Shown here in pieces: positions 32,445 through 42,718 of a stretch of DNA of 64,000 bases. This stretch comes from Halorubrum sp. BOL3-1 (GTDB lineage: Archaea; Halobacteriota; Halobacteria; Halobacteriales; Haloferacaceae), in the NCBI RefSeq assembly GCF_004114375.1, contig NZ_CP034692.1:3038001-3102000 (forward strand), in the 5' to 3' direction. A program made the position numbers and the translations under genes. Numbering within the stretch: position 1 is the first letter of the stretch; every line of letters begins with the position of its first letter. The notes beneath the pieces are model-generated. The model saw nothing but the letters and a program-made list of their open reading frames with translations. It had not been told where the DNA came from and ran no database searches.

Positions 32445-35263
32445 ATGGCACACGATAGTAGCTTCATCGATAGACGTACCATCCTGCAAACAGTCGCCGG
32501 CCTCGCGGGGGGGAGTGTCCTCATCAGCGCGAGTTCCGACGTCAAAGGTGAGCCCGAACGCCCCGACGACCGGCTCTCGAAGCGCTGGTGGACCGCCCAC
32601 CAGAACGAGCCCGAGGACGCGCTTCTCCCGAGCGTGCTCCTGTTCGACAAGGAGTCGGCGCTCGACAGGGTCGACAAGCTGGGGTACGAGACTGTCCGGA
32701 CAACGACCGCGACCGACTCGCCGGCGGCCTACGCGAAGATCCCGAACGAATTCGGCTCGTGGCGAGAATTGCTCGGGTTCGAGTCGCTCCGGACCGTGCT
32801 GTACGCTCCCGGAGCGAATCCGTTCTGGGTGCTCGAACACTACCCCAACAGAATATTTCCGGACCCGACCGACGCTGTTGATTACGTCTCCTATCCGGAG
32901 TTCGTTCAGGGTATCGAAGAGCTCGCAAACGAACATCCCGATACCGTCCGGCACGTCCGCGTGAGCGAAAGCCCCGGGTGGCTTAATATCGCGTCGAAGT
33001 CAGTAGTTCGCAACGACGTCCACGTCGTCGAAGTGAGTGATGACGTCCGTGACCGGTCGGCGTTCGATAGCAAAGAGACGGTCGTAGCCTCCCTGGGTAT
33101 CCACGGTGACGAGCGGGCCGGGGCGGAGGCAGGCGTCCGGTTCGTCGAAGATATCTGCCGGGGTGCGAGCGACATCGCCGGCACGCTCGACGACACTGCG
33201 TTTGTACTTCTCTTTCCCAACCCCGACGGCTGGGTGTCGCGGCTGCCGTTCACCGTCGACGGTCGGTTCGATCAGTCTCGGTTCAACGACGCCGGCAACA
33301 CGTTCAAACGGAACACCGGGGCCGACCACGACCCCAACAGGATCTATCCGACAGTCGGCTGGATCGACGGTGACCACTATCCGGCCGAACCCAGGGGGAC
33401 GGACCTGACTGACGACGGAGCAGGTGTCGACAGCGACGTGCCAGCGGAGCCACGGGAGTACGAGCATGAGGTGCCTGGAGCACTCGGGGTCGTCGAACAC
33501 CTGCGTGGCTACGAGAACGTCACCTGGGTTGCTGACTTTCATGGGATGTTCGCTTCCGAGAAGTTGGTGAAGATGTTGACTGCTAATGCCACCTTTGATT
33601 TTAGCGACGCGTACGCGATGTTTGATTTCGCAGGCCACCTAGAGACGGCGCTCGACGACGCCGTCGGTGACCTCCTCTCGGCGCGAAAAGACGCGCTCGA
33701 CGCACGCGCACAGGCGGCAGCTTCCTACTACGGGCTCGAGCGAACGCTGCCAGTGCCGACAGAGACGTTCGCTGCCGGAACCATCTTGGACATGGTCGGA
33801 TACAACTCAAGCGGCGGGTTCACCTCTTGGGCGAGTCGCTCACCGGAAGCGGGCGGCCTGGGTGCTCGTGGGATTGCCTTCGAGATGGCGCTGGACAACC
33901 GGGTCGGCAGGATGAGTTTCGATCCGACTGTCGTCGACCTACAGGTCCGGGCCTACGAGACCACACTCGAGACGTTCGCGTCCTATCCCGGCGACGAGGA
34001 CGCGGCCATCGGGAATCCGACCGGCGAGACGATGGCGGTCGTCGACGGCGACAGTACCCGTGCTACTGCATCGGATCTCCCGTATCCGGTCGGAGATCGG
34101 GACCGTGCTACTGCATCGGACCTCCCGTATCTGGTCGGGGGTCGGGACAGAAACGACGGCGCGAGCAGCGACTCCGGCGGAGACGCGGGAAATAGTGGCG
34201 GCTCAACCGAAACACGGGTGTCCGTCCCGGTTGACGAGCAGACGACTGTACCAATCGGGGTTGAGGGCGAGACGCGCCGGCTCACCGCGATAGTCGACGC
34301 CGTCGCCGGCGCGGCCGACATTACCCTCCGCAACCCGTCAGGCATAGTCGTTCGAACAGCCGACCAGTACACGATGGCGACAGCACCCGAAGACCGGCTC
34401 GTCTTGGGTGTCGACGACCCGGCGGGCGGAACCTGGGAACTGGAGCTATCAAACAAGCACGGTGACCGGGCCGCCGTCATCTCGGTTCGGACGCGGTCAG
34501 TGACGGACCAACAGCGGGACCCCCGCGACGCACTGGGCTACAATCAACGCGACTACGATGTCTCTATCACCGATGTCGCGCCGAGTTACAGGGCAGCAAG
34601 CGACGCTACCAACCCGATCGTGGTTCGGGATACTGACGCGATGGTGTCGGGGATAGACGCCGATGCCGTAGTCGTGCCCACTGATACAGGTATCGACCAG
34701 TCAGTTTACCTCGAGAGCCTCAACACGGCACTGATTGACGAGGGGAAGAGGGTCGTTCTGACCGATAGTGGGGTCCGACTGCTCGGAGAGTCCGCGTTCC
34801 CGGTGTCCGTTCCTGGAGACGCCGTACAGCGAGTCACGCAGCAGGGACGGGGGGAAGAGTTTCGCTGGGCACACGGAACGAGGACCACTCGCTGTTGGAC
34901 GGGAGTCGGGCGGGCCAGCGCGAACTCGCCCGGAGTGGTCCGCTCGGGTACGCCGCGTCGGCCCGTGGGGTGTCGATGTACGGTGTCGACCGCGACGCCT
35001 TCGAGGCTGCCGGAGGGACCGTCGCCGGGTACCACCAGCGGTCGGACGAGACGCTGGTCACTGCGGGAACCGTTCGGATACCGAGCGGAGGCGGCGAAGT
35101 CGTCGTTCTCGGTGGTCTGTTACCAGCTCCCATCCAGCGGAATCTCCACCCGTTCGGCCTTGCCGGCCAGTCTCTGACCCACCTAGGGTACACCGTCCTC
35201 GCCAACGCGGTAGGCCACTCCCCCCCGTCCATTGAGACATCCGGCCCCCCTGAGTCCGACTGA
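32445..35263 (+). pseudogene. Secreted M14-family zinc carboxypeptidase-like protein, frameshifted near the C-terminus
   Basis: The start is ATG 32445. A twin-arginine signal (DRRTILQTVAGLAGGSVLIS) leads the protein. The M14 zinc site HxxE is in VVASLGIHGDERAGAEAGVR, with substrate-pocket motifs (FVLLFPNPDGWVSR, FNDAGNTFKRNTGADHDPNR) and a further zinc His in WVADFHGMF. Two 15-residue repeats and a beta-sandwich pre-peptidase-like domain follow. Near 34846-34856 (GGGACGGGGGG) one base is missing. Restoring it joins to VSLGTRNEDHSLLDGSRAGQ and the end at 35263. The unshifted frame ends in a Ser/Arg-rich tail at 35177. Without the shift it is about 940 residues. Confidence 0.82.
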
Positions 35264-35373
35264 TATGGATTATTGGAAGACTCACGTGTAGACTGAACTA
35301 AGCGAAAGGAATATGATTCTATTCATATAAGAAATAATATATAATCCGGCGAGAGTTCCTCGCGACAGGTGGG

Positions 35374-35766
35374 ATGCTATTGTTTGGTGGGTGTTTATCA
35401 ATTTTAGAGCAGGATCCTCTAGAGGATTCTGAATTTATCGCCACTAATGAACGTGATAACGAACTGAAAGTCTCTATCTGGCTCAAACAAAAAAGTGCAT
35501 TCGCAGTAGAGGAATTCGTACTTGATAACGGTGAGTCAGATCGGTTCACAGCGGGGTTACACAACGCCGACGTGGGAGGAAATATGTCCATCGCTGCGAA
35601 GATCATCAGTTCACGGCAAAAAACGTATAAGCAGAGCGACATTCAGGTAGGAGTTCCAGAATACAATATTAGTATCTACTCCGATGATATTACTGTAGTG
35701 TGGGCCGAGGACTGGCTGCCCTGTAGGGTGTCTGACGATCCAGCTGATCAAGACCTACGATTGTAA
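35374..35766 (+). CDS. Lipoprotein-like small protein, start codon uncertain
   Basis: The first ATG is 35374 (MLLFGGCLSILEQDPLEDSE), but the same frame is open for 11 codons upstream and reads IIRREFLATGG. RREFLA-GG-MLLFGGC is a perfect Tat lipoprotein signal with lipobox. The codon in start position at 35341 is ATA, after a TAA at 35335. So either the signal is lost with the start, or ATA is used. The mature part is acidic with KVSIWLKQKSAFAVEEFVLD and VGVPEYNISIYSDDITVVWA, probably a beta-rich extracellular domain. Family unknown. Confidence 0.55.
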   Translation: MLLFGGCLSILEQDPLEDSEFIATNERDNELKVSIWLKQKSAFAVEEFVLDNGESDRFTAGLHNADVGGNMSIAAKIISSRQKTYKQSDIQVGVPEYNISIYSDDITVVWAEDWLPCRVSDDPADQDLRL

Positions 35767-35775
35767 CGTGTAAAA

Positions 35776-35872
35776 CTCAGCTTTACACGTTGAAGTAGGA
35801 GCGTGACGTAGGCGGTAACAAGGACAGATGAGCCGATTACGGGCTTTTCCGACGCTAATGTTCAAAACTGAG
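35776..35872 (+). mobile_element. 97-bp MITE derived from the IS701-like element (copy 1)
   Basis: It starts CTCAGCTTTACACGTTGAAG and ends TTCAAAACTGAG. Its first 70 bases match the left end of the full element at 40198, and the last 25 match the right end, so it is an internal deletion derivative. A second copy of exactly the same length lies reversed at 53190. The 30 bases after the right end are also shared with copy 2. Confidence 0.85.
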
Positions 35873-36072
35873 TGAGGTACTGAGTCTTAATATAACACCA
35901 CGTTTGCTGGGACGGTCGGAGAGTGATACGGTCGACCCGGTTTCAGTCGGTACAATTGGTCTGCGCATCAGTCGAAACGCCGCTCTGATCACGTGGGCAT
36001 TTCAGGCGAGAACGCATCTGACCAGCGGGCTGTCAACAAAGCGGGTTTGTCCTGAGCCGTCCGTCTACGTGG

Positions 36073-36465
36073 TCACGGCAAGAACCCAAGGACGGTCAGT
36101 TGCCAGACGAACAGGAGCGCCAGCGCCGCGAGCACCGTCTGGTGAACTCTCGCGGTCAGCGACCAGCGCGAGTGCCGCCAGCCTGAGACGGCTCCGGCGA
36201 CGGTTCCGACTGCGAACACCACGATGGCGTACGGCAGTGCGAGCACGACCTGAAGCCATCCCGGGACGATCAGTAGCGTAAATTGGTCGAGGTTCATCAG
36301 TGCGAAGACGAAACTCCCGACGAACGCGAGCAGCGTGACGCAGAACCCGACGGCTGAGGCCCGGCCGAGCCAACCGGGACTCCTGACCCGCTGTCCGACG
36401 GCGACTGCCGTGCGGCTTTCCTGCCCTGTCTCGCCGGGGTCAGACGGTGACTGAGGCGTCGTCAT
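36073..36465 (-). CDS. Membrane protein coupled to the beta-lactamase-like gene
   Basis: The product has 130 residues. The ATG at 36465 overlaps the stop of the hydrolase gene (ATGA), so the two are translationally coupled. Three hydrophobic segments (VGFCVTLLAFVGSFVFALMN, VPGWLQVVLALPYAIVVFAV and VLAALALLFVWQLTVLGFLP) follow a Ser/Pro-rich N-terminus. The pairing of a serine hydrolase with a small membrane protein recurs in haloarchaea, where it may anchor or regulate the enzyme. No specific function known. Confidence 0.7.
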   Translation of the reverse strand: MTTPQSPSDPGETGQESRTAVAVGQRVRSPGWLGRASAVGFCVTLLAFVGSFVFALMNLDQFTLLIVPGWLQVVLALPYAIVVFAVGTVAGAVSGWRHSRWSLTARVHQTVLAALALLFVWQLTVLGFLP

Positions 36466-38150
36466 TGCGATCCCTCCGTGACAGAGTCCGACCGATCCGC
36501 CTCCTCATCGGTCGTGGAGCCCCCGTCACCGTCGGAGCGGTAGCGACTGAGACGTCGCCACCCGGCGGCTCCCATCCAACCGACGAGCGAAAGAGCGGAT
36601 CCCGCGACTGAGGCCCCGACGGTTCCGAGCGTGACCTCCTGTTGATCGAGCGTCGTGACCGGGAGGAAGGTAGCCGTCGGTTGACTGTTGAGATACAACT
36701 GCGTGACGCGTCCGTCCGTGACATCGGCCGCCAAGATGTCGTCACCGTCGCGCTCGTGATAGACGTACGGCTCGACTTCGATCCACTCGGTGGAGTCGCC
36801 GCTCACGGTCGTGGTGATGAGACCACCATCGTCGGCCGCTTCGACGGACAGCCGGCTGAGCAGTCCGAGGACCTGACGCCAGTTACCTTCGAAGAGGCTG
36901 GCCGTAGACTCGTATTCGCCCGCTACCGTCTCTGCGCGCTCGCGACTCGCTTGGCCGGTCGTCGGATCGGGCGTCGTGAAATCGGGTAACAGCTCACATT
37001 CGGCCAGAATCTCGTCGGCTGCGTCGACCGGGTTCGCGAGGCCGTTAAACCCGACGAACACCCCGATTTCGTGTTCCGGGAGCAGCCCCAACCAAGCCGT
37101 GTAGTAGACGGTTCCACCTGAGTGGCCGATGTACGATCCGGTAGGAGCGCCGTGCTCGTGGAACCCGTACCGCCAGCCGTTGACTGCCGGGTGACGTCCG
37201 TACTGTTCGCTGTACATCGTCGCCATCGTCTCGCGGGACAGTATCGCGTCGGCCCCGTACCCGAGATGTGCCTGTATGAACGCGGCCATATCGAGTGCCG
37301 TCGCACTCATCGATCCGGCCGGTCGCCAGTTGATATACACCGGATCTGCCCGAGTGATCTCGTCGCCACTCGAATCGTGTGGGGCAGCCAGATCGCCGGG
37401 GTGGTCGGCTGGAACGGGCTGGCTGAACGTGCTGTGAGTCATCCCGAGCGGCTCGAAGACGTTCGACGCGACGTATTCCTCGAACGTCGTGTCGTACGCC
37501 TCGGCGACGATGTGGCCGGCCAGCGTCGCGCCCCAGTTGGAGTACGCGACGGCCTCGCCCGGCGGGCGGATTCGTTCGGGCTGAGCGTCGACGAGCGCCG
37601 TTTCTAGACTGGTGAGCGCGTTCGAGTTCGTGACGATTCCGGGATTGGGCACGACGCTGAACCCAGCCGTATGAGTTCCGAGGTGCCGAAGCGTCACCGG
37701 GTCGGCGTACGTGTCCGGAACCGTGACGGCCGAGTCTTCGAGATACCTGTTGACGTCGGCGTCTAATTCGAGGACACCGTCCCGGACGCCTTGCATCACT
37801 GCCGTCCACGTGACGAGCTTCAAAACCGACCCGATGCGGGTGGGCGTGTCCCATCGATGCATGCGCCGCCCCGTTTCGACGTCGGCGCGGCCGTACCCTT
37901 TTGCGAGTGCGATTTCGTCGCCGTCGACGACCGCGACCGTCGCCCCGGGAGTAGCGTCACCGAGACGCGACGCCAGAACCTCCTCGACGACCGATTCGAG
38001 GTCACTCAGCTCCGTGGACGCCGTCTCGGAAGCCGTACGTGAGCGCGGCTCGCGTGGACTGACTGCCGCTCGACCGGCGGTTGACCCAACGCCCGCCAGC
38101 GCCAGTCCGGAGATACCTGTCAGGAAGGTTCGTCTGCTGGTGTCGACCAT
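36462..38150 (-). CDS. Exported serine beta-lactamase-like hydrolase (class C/PBP4* type)
   Basis: The product has 562 residues from ATG 38150. A twin-arginine signal (SRRTFLTGISGLALAGVGST) is followed by the penicillin-binding fold: SVLK (Ser108-Lys111) as nucleophile motif in RIGSVLKLVTWTAV, YSN at 203-205 in VAYSNWGATLAGHI, and HSGG at 343-346. The C-terminal 150 residues form a separate beta domain, then one membrane helix (VGASVAGSALSLVGWMGAAG) and an acidic tail. Archaea lack peptidoglycan, so such enzymes likely act as esterases or peptidases on surface compounds. It is coupled to a membrane protein downstream. Confidence 0.88.
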   Translation of the reverse strand: MVDTSRRTFLTGISGLALAGVGSTAGRAAVSPREPRSRTASETASTELSDLESVVEEVLASRLGDATPGATVAVVDGDEIALAKGYGRADVETGRRMHRWDTPTRIGSVLKLVTWTAVMQGVRDGVLELDADVNRYLEDSAVTVPDTYADPVTLRHLGTHTAGFSVVPNPGIVTNSNALTSLETALVDAQPERIRPPGEAVAYSNWGATLAGHIVAEAYDTTFEEYVASNVFEPLGMTHSTFSQPVPADHPGDLAAPHDSSGDEITRADPVYINWRPAGSMSATALDMAAFIQAHLGYGADAILSRETMATMYSEQYGRHPAVNGWRYGFHEHGAPTGSYIGHSGGTVYYTAWLGLLPEHEIGVFVGFNGLANPVDAADEILAECELLPDFTTPDPTTGQASRERAETVAGEYESTASLFEGNWRQVLGLLSRLSVEAADDGGLITTTVSGDSTEWIEVEPYVYHERDGDDILAADVTDGRVTQLYLNSQPTATFLPVTTLDQQEVTLGTVGASVAGSALSLVGWMGAAGWRRLSRYRSDGDGGSTTDEEADRSDSVTEGSQ

Positions 38151-38495
38151 CTCTAACGAGGATCCTGTTGTAAGAGATAAATAGAATATACCACAGCTTC
38201 AGCGCCTGAAACGAGGATTCACCGATAGCCGAGTACGCCGAACTACACCGCTACTCGGCCAGTCGACACGAGGAGGGAGAGTGCTCTCCGACGATTGCGA
38301 CGTGAGCGGCCGGAGCCCGGTTTCCAACGAGATTCCCCTCTTGCGTCTTTGCGTGGTCGGTCGTTTGCGAGCGAGCGGGTTCCGATGTCGCGTCTCGGAG
38401 CCCCGACCTCGCGTGTTCGTCGTCGCGCTCAGTCTCGCGGTTGTCGTCCCCTGGTCGGCTCGAAAGCAGAACACTGACTTCCGTCGTCCGTCCAG
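38151..38495. other. Intergenic region between divergent genes
   Basis: No gene is convincing. Two frames on the plus strand are rich in Arg and Ser and look like chance. The hydrolase promoter should lie at 38160-38190, where AAATAGAATAT gives a TATA-like stretch on the minus strand. Confidence 0.4.
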
Positions 38496-39161
38496 ATGCG
38501 CGCGATGCCCTCCGCCACAGACGACGAAGACCGGCCTCCGAAGCGGATCACGGTCGCGCGTCGGTACCAGCGGATCGAACGACCCCTCAGCTACGCGGTC
38601 GCGCTCCTCGCGGCGCTGCTCGTCGGTGTCGCGTTTCTCCGCGTTTCTCCGCTGTAGGCACTGATCGTCAGTGTCGCGATCGGCGCGTTACTCCGCGTCC
38701 CGCTCTTCCGGACGAGCGGGACCGCTAGACTGGTCACGGACGCGGACCCCGACGCGGTCCGCGCCGAACTCATCGGGCCGACCCCGCCGCTGTTGGCCCT
38801 CCAGTGGGGCACCGCCGACGCCGTACGCACGACCGCCGACGGCGTGGCCTACGAGTTCTCGTACCTGTTCGGTCTGCGGTCGACGGAGATGCGAGTTGAG
38901 GCACGCTTGAGCGCTCCCGACGCGAGCGGAGACGGTGACATTGAGCTGCTCGTGACAGCCGGCGGTCGGCTGTGGGCGACGTACACTGCGTCGATCAGGC
39001 GTGACGACGACGACACTGTCGTCGACGTCGAATGGACCGCAGACTGTCGGTTCGGCCTTCGACGCCTTCCACAGCAGTTCGTCGCTGAGCGGTACCAAAG
39101 CGACGCTCTCACCGCACAAGGGTATACTGTCGCCGACCGGGAGACGTCACTCTCTTTTTGA
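38496..39161 (+). pseudogene. Haloarchaeal membrane-associated protein with an in-frame amber codon
   Basis: From ATG 38496 or 38505 the frame reads MPSATDDEDRPPKRITVARR, then a membrane segment (SYAVALLAALLVGVAFLRVS). TAG at 38655-38657 interrupts a second hydrophobic stretch (ALIVSVAIGALLRVPLFRTS). After it the same frame continues to 39161 with good coding character (EFSYLFGLRSTEMRVEARLS, TVVDVEWTADCRFGLRRLPQ). Without the stop it would be a 219-222-residue protein with two membrane helices and a beta-rich domain. A start at 38793 could give only the soluble half. Function unknown. Confidence 0.65.
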
Positions 39162-39512
39162 ATCATCGACGTCCGCTCACGGTGCGAATAGCAATGTAAT
39201 GATCCAACGTCGACAAGCAGATGTCTTCCTCCTCTTTGGATTCGCTGTCTATCACTTCGATACAGGTGGTGTAGCATACGAATGCGAAGAATGTTCAAGA
39301 AATGCACAACCAGACGTTGAACTAACGGAATCTGAACGAAAAGACCTCTTACAATAACGCTCCTCCGTCTTTTTACGCTCTGCTAACATACCATTTCTCA
39401 TATAATTCTTGTCAGAAACGACCGGTCACTGAACAGTGTAGATGTGTCACGGGTACTCTTTGTTTCGCACCCAGTACCGGTGGCTATGGAGTAGACAACT
39501 CTACTCGCTGTT

Positions 39513-39740
39513 GTGCTATTTATTTTAGCTTGGCTCATGATGGGTTACGAATCTTGGAAAGAGAGCTGGAACACAAGCCGGACCATCGGGGTGATCATTT
39601 TTTATTGGTGCTACCTGTGGACTGTTTCTCAATTATTTTTTCGCCGAATTATTACTTCTTTAGTGAATAGAACCAGCTTCGGCCGTCGTTATGCTCATCG
39701 GGGTATTCATAGCGTGGGTTTGAAAACCCGAAGGAGATAA
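39513..39740 (+). CDS. Possible small membrane protein
   Basis: A 75-codon frame begins GTG or ATG-like near 39513 and has two hydrophobic segments (MLFILAWLMMGYESWKESWN, VIIFYWCYLWTVSQLFF), then a basic end. Aromatic content is high and acidic content low, unusual for this organism. There is no clear promoter. It may be real or chance in an AT-rich spacer. Confidence 0.3.
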   Translation: MLFILAWLMMGYESWKESWNTSRTIGVIIFYWCYLWTVSQLFFRRIITSLVNRTSFGRRYAHRGIHSVGLKTRRR

Positions 39741-39936
39741 TCTGGGCTAGACACAGTATATGTGAACTCTACGCTAACCAAAACTGGGTCTAAATACATC
39801 AACTTCTGAGGATTTCAACAAAGCCGAGTAGGCGAATTCCATCCTGCCAGTACCCAAGCGTAGTGACATTTTACTCGTTTTGAAATAGTGCCTTGCGCTT
39901 AATAAGAATCAAAATCACACGTTACACACCCCCGCA

Positions 39937-40143
39937 ATGATTGACAACATACTCGCAGTGCTTCTTGATATCGTCGTAGCATTTATTCCAGATGGCGTAT
40001 GGAAGATTCTTGCCTTCGTGATTGGAGCCACGGCGATAGCAGCAGGTGTGGTCATGATCAACGAATCGCTGTGGACCGGTGGGGCGTTGATCACTGTCGG
40101 CGTGTTTTTGCTAACAGGATCTGTAATTTCGTGGTACCGATGA
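39937..40143 (+). CDS. Small two-helix membrane protein
   Basis: The product has 68 residues from ATG 39937, preceded by a promoter-like AATAAGAATC stretch about 30 bases upstream. It is almost entirely hydrophobic: VLLDIVVAFIPDGVWKILAF, then VIGATAIAAGVVMINESLWT, and ALITVGVFLLTGSVISWYR. The hydrophobic pattern, clean ends and composition favour a real gene. The IS701-like element begins 55 bases downstream. Family not recognised. Confidence 0.55.
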   Translation: MIDNILAVLLDIVVAFIPDGVWKILAFVIGATAIAAGVVMINESLWTGGALITVGVFLLTGSVISWYR

Positions 40144-40197
40144 CTGACAGGTCGCACCGCAAAGTTCTCTAGGGTTTGCCTCTATTACTGTCAATTA

Positions 40198-41477
40198 CTC
40201 AGCTTTGAACGTTGAAGTAGGAGCGTGACGTAGGCGGTAGCGAAGACGGATGATGCCGATTACGGACTTCTTGTCGTGTACGCACGTGTTCGACGGGTTT
40301 GAGTCGCTGTCACCTGCACAGTGTCATCACGCGAAAACCTACGCCACCGGTCTTGTTGCGGCTAGCAACAAGACCGTGGCAGGTATCGCACGCGAAGTCC
40401 TTCCAGCTGGAGACAAACGCGCTCTCAACAAATTTCTCACCGAGTACGACTGGGACGAACAGCAATTCAACCACGAACGCCTCAACGAACTCCAAAAACA
40501 CGGCGAAACACGCTGGTCGAAGGACGGCTACATTATCCTTGACGACACGATCAACCGGAAAGCCGGGGACGAAGTCCCCGGCGTCGGACACTTCTACGAT
40601 CACGCCGAAGGTGACACCGTCTGGGGACAAGACCTCATCTACGCCTTCTACGCTGACGACAAAACCGCCTATCCACTCACCTTCCGCCTCTACGAAAAAC
40701 AGGACGAAGACGACTCAGACCACGACACCAAGTACGATCTCGCCCGTGAGATCATCACCGAACTCGAAGACGAGGTAGGTGTCCCGGCGGACACCTACCT
40801 CTTCGACTCGTGGTTCGCACACGATTCTAACCTCGTCAAACACATCGAATCCTACGGCAAAGACTGGATCGGCCCACTCCGGAGCAACCGACAGGTAACC
40901 TACGGCGGAGAAGAGATCCGCGTCGATGCGCTTGAAGAGCGCATCGACACCGTTGAGCGTCACGTCGGGGACGAAACCTACCATATCTGGACAAAGAAGC
41001 TTCCCGTCTCCCAACTGGGAGACGTGAAGCTAGTCATCGCTGAGAAGGAAACCGACGACGAAGACAAAGAGAATCCGGTTAAGTACCTCGCCACGAACAA
41101 AATCGACGCACCGACCGAGCACATTATTCGCTCCTACGGGATGCGCTGGCGTATCGAGACGTTCTTCGAGGACTCGAAACAGGATCTCGGCTTGGGAGAC
41201 TGCGAGATGCAGACCGACGAAGGTGCCAGTCGCCACTGGCACCTTCTGATGGCTGCCTACAGTCTCGTTCGTCTTGATTTCGATTCGAGAGCCTTGGGGA
41301 CGGTTCGCTCGAAAGCGTCATCGCTTCGAGCGAACCTCGAACACTCCCTGAAGGAAGCCGTTTACAACCTGCTCTCGTGGGTTCGAGACAACGATGATCG
41401 TAGCGTCGATGACCTTATGGAAGAGATCGACCACCTCTTCGTTCACTCAACAGCCGACGCTAACGTTCAAAGCTGAG
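40198..41477 (+). mobile_element. IS701-like insertion sequence, 1280 bp, with target duplication
   Basis: The ends CTCAGCTTTGAACGTT (40198-40213) and AACGTTCAAAGCTGAG (41462-41477) are perfect 16-base inverted repeats. TCAATTA flanks both sides (40191-40197 and 41478-41484). Some of these seven bases may belong to the repeat, so the duplication is four to seven bases. The element is complete and is the parent of the 97-bp MITEs at 35.8 and 53.2 kb. Confidence 0.9.
40250..41476 (+). CDS. IS701-like DDE transposase
   Basis: The product has 408 residues. ATG 40250 and 40253 are both possible. The three catalytic acids are in GYIILDDTINRKAGDEVPGV, GVPADTYLFDSWFAHDSNLV and MRWRIETFFEDSKQDLGLGD. 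The N-terminal helical region (LVAASNKTVAGIAREVLPAG) and the aromatic FYDHAEGDTVWGQDLIYAFY block are typical of the IS701/IS4-like DDE group. The stop codon lies inside the right inverted repeat. The frame is intact. Confidence 0.88.
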   Translation: MMPITDFLSCTHVFDGFESLSPAQCHHAKTYATGLVAASNKTVAGIAREVLPAGDKRALNKFLTEYDWDEQQFNHERLNELQKHGETRWSKDGYIILDDTINRKAGDEVPGVGHFYDHAEGDTVWGQDLIYAFYADDKTAYPLTFRLYEKQDEDDSDHDTKYDLAREIITELEDEVGVPADTYLFDSWFAHDSNLVKHIESYGKDWIGPLRSNRQVTYGGEEIRVDALEERIDTVERHVGDETYHIWTKKLPVSQLGDVKLVIAEKETDDEDKENPVKYLATNKIDAPTEHIIRSYGMRWRIETFFEDSKQDLGLGDCEMQTDEGASRHWHLLMAAYSLVRLDFDSRALGTVRSKASSLRANLEHSLKEAVYNLLSWVRDNDDRSVDDLMEEIDHLFVHSTADANVQS

Positions 41478-41597
41478 TCAATTAAGAAGTTACGGGTAAT
41501 TGTTGTTTTGACTGAGCCCTACCGAATTCAGCAGAATAATCGAATCAGTGATACTGTCAGCGACTAGCGTGTAAGATTAGAGCGCGCATTTCCTGGG

Positions 41598-41813
41598 CTA
41601 AGTAGCAGGGTTACTCTCCTGTAATTGCTGAGTTCGCCTATAGTATCTGTAAATAAAACCTCCGCCGAATAGAAAGGCTACCATTGAGGTGGTTGCCTCT
41701 AACGATGAATACCCTTCTATGAATATTACCAGTAGACCTAGAGGGCCTACAGTGAAGTTGACGATGGCTAGCGTCAGTAACAGCCGATTAGATATTCCCT
41801 CAGATTCTATCAT
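41598..41813 (-). CDS. Small membrane protein
   Basis: The product has 71 residues from ATG 41813. It has two hydrophobic segments (LLLTLAIVNFTVGPLGLLVI and ATTSMVAFLFGGGFIYRYYR) and a polar C-terminus. No family is recognised. It lies alone between the IS701-like element and the next minus-strand gene, 190 bases away. Confidence 0.5.
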   Translation of the reverse strand: MIESEGISNRLLLTLAIVNFTVGPLGLLVIFIEGYSSLEATTSMVAFLFGGGFIYRYYRRTQQLQESNPAT

Positions 41814-42004
41814 AAGTGAAAATTCAAGCTGAAAAAATTATTGTTGTGACGAGTTTGTGGAATTGCTGAACTCACCCTGTGTATCTCGTACAACTTTTTG
41901 ACAGAACTTGAGTAATTCCCACCTACCACGCTGAACAGAACGTGTATATCCAGCATTACTGTAACTCACCCCAAGAAACGTTCTCTATACACAAAGAGCG
42001 CCAT

Positions 42005-42499
42005 TCAGAATCCGCGCTCGGTAAACGCTTCCTGCGCCTGTTCGTATACTGCCTCTCCACTGTCCGTGTAAAGTGATGGGAGGTTCACGCGGCGTTTACA
42101 AGTCGTACCCGCGTCAGTGTATTTAATAATGAGTTGAGGACGTGTCAGTCCCTTCATACCATCTGTTGCTGAGACCTGCTCAATTGTATCAAACCGAATT
42201 CGGTCTGGCGATCGGAACCCGCGTGCGTAATTCGCTCCCCAAAGTACCAGCATCGACCCACCGATGACAGCGATGTAGAGGAAGTTGCCACTGCGGGCAG
42301 CATTGACTACCCACCAGACGCCGATTGGAAACGCAAACAGGTAGGCGACAAAGGCACCACTAGACCATCGCGTTCCGCGCTGCCAATAGTCTCGGTAGAG
42401 TGATTTAATATACCCAGAAAATGACTCCTCAAAGTACACATACTCCTCGGTAAACCGTGCTTTGCCGCGTTTCGTCGGGAATGATTTGATGGAAGACAT
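42005..42499 (-). CDS. Membrane protein with PH-like domain, unknown function
   Basis: The product has 164 residues from ATG 42499. A basic N-terminus (SFPTKRGKARFTEEYVYFEE) leads to two membrane helices (GAFVAYLFAFPIGVWWVVNA, FLYIAVIGGSMLVLWGANYA). The soluble end (SPDRIRFDTIEQVSATDGMK, RPQLIIKYTDAGTTCKRRVN, LPSLYTDSGEAVYEQAQEAF) has the strand pattern of bacterial-PH-like membrane domains. It is 15 bases downstream of the zinc-ribbon gene and probably in one operon with it. Confidence 0.65.
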   Translation of the reverse strand: MSSIKSFPTKRGKARFTEEYVYFEESFSGYIKSLYRDYWQRGTRWSSGAFVAYLFAFPIGVWWVVNAARSGNFLYIAVIGGSMLVLWGANYARGFRSPDRIRFDTIEQVSATDGMKGLTRPQLIIKYTDAGTTCKRRVNLPSLYTDSGEAVYEQAQEAFTERGF

Positions 42500-42514
42500 A
42501 CGCCTCTCTTCCGA

Positions 42515-42718
42515 CTACTCAGAGAGGTCCGCATAGAGTCGAGTGATTCCACACTCCGGACAGAGGTATGCAGAAAGTGGGATTTGATACCCGATACCGA
42601 GGCGATTAAGAATACCGCCGTCTCTCTCAGTTTCGACATATAGGTCACCGACGCTTTCAGCGGTTATGTTCGTCTGCTCCATCTGTATATCACAATCCGG
42701 ACAGGATTGTTCGTTCAT
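42515..42718 (-). CDS. Small zinc-ribbon protein
   Basis: I take ATG 42718 (MNEQSCPDCDIQMEQTNITA) as the start. The 34 upstream residues read poorly. The product has 67 residues with two CxxC pairs, SCPDCD and YLCPECGITR, about 45 residues apart, the usual zinc-ribbon spacing. Such small proteins often bind a partner encoded next to them. The membrane protein gene follows after 15 bases. Confidence 0.6.
   Translation of the reverse strand: MNEQSCPDCDIQMEQTNITAESVGDLYVETERDGGILNRLGIGYQIPLSAYLCPECGITRLYADLSE

Noticed and set aside
36970-37854. 269-codon minus-strand frame inside the beta-lactamase-like gene
   Set aside because: It is Arg/His-rich and has no motifs, while the hydrolase frame holds SxxK, YSN and HSGG.
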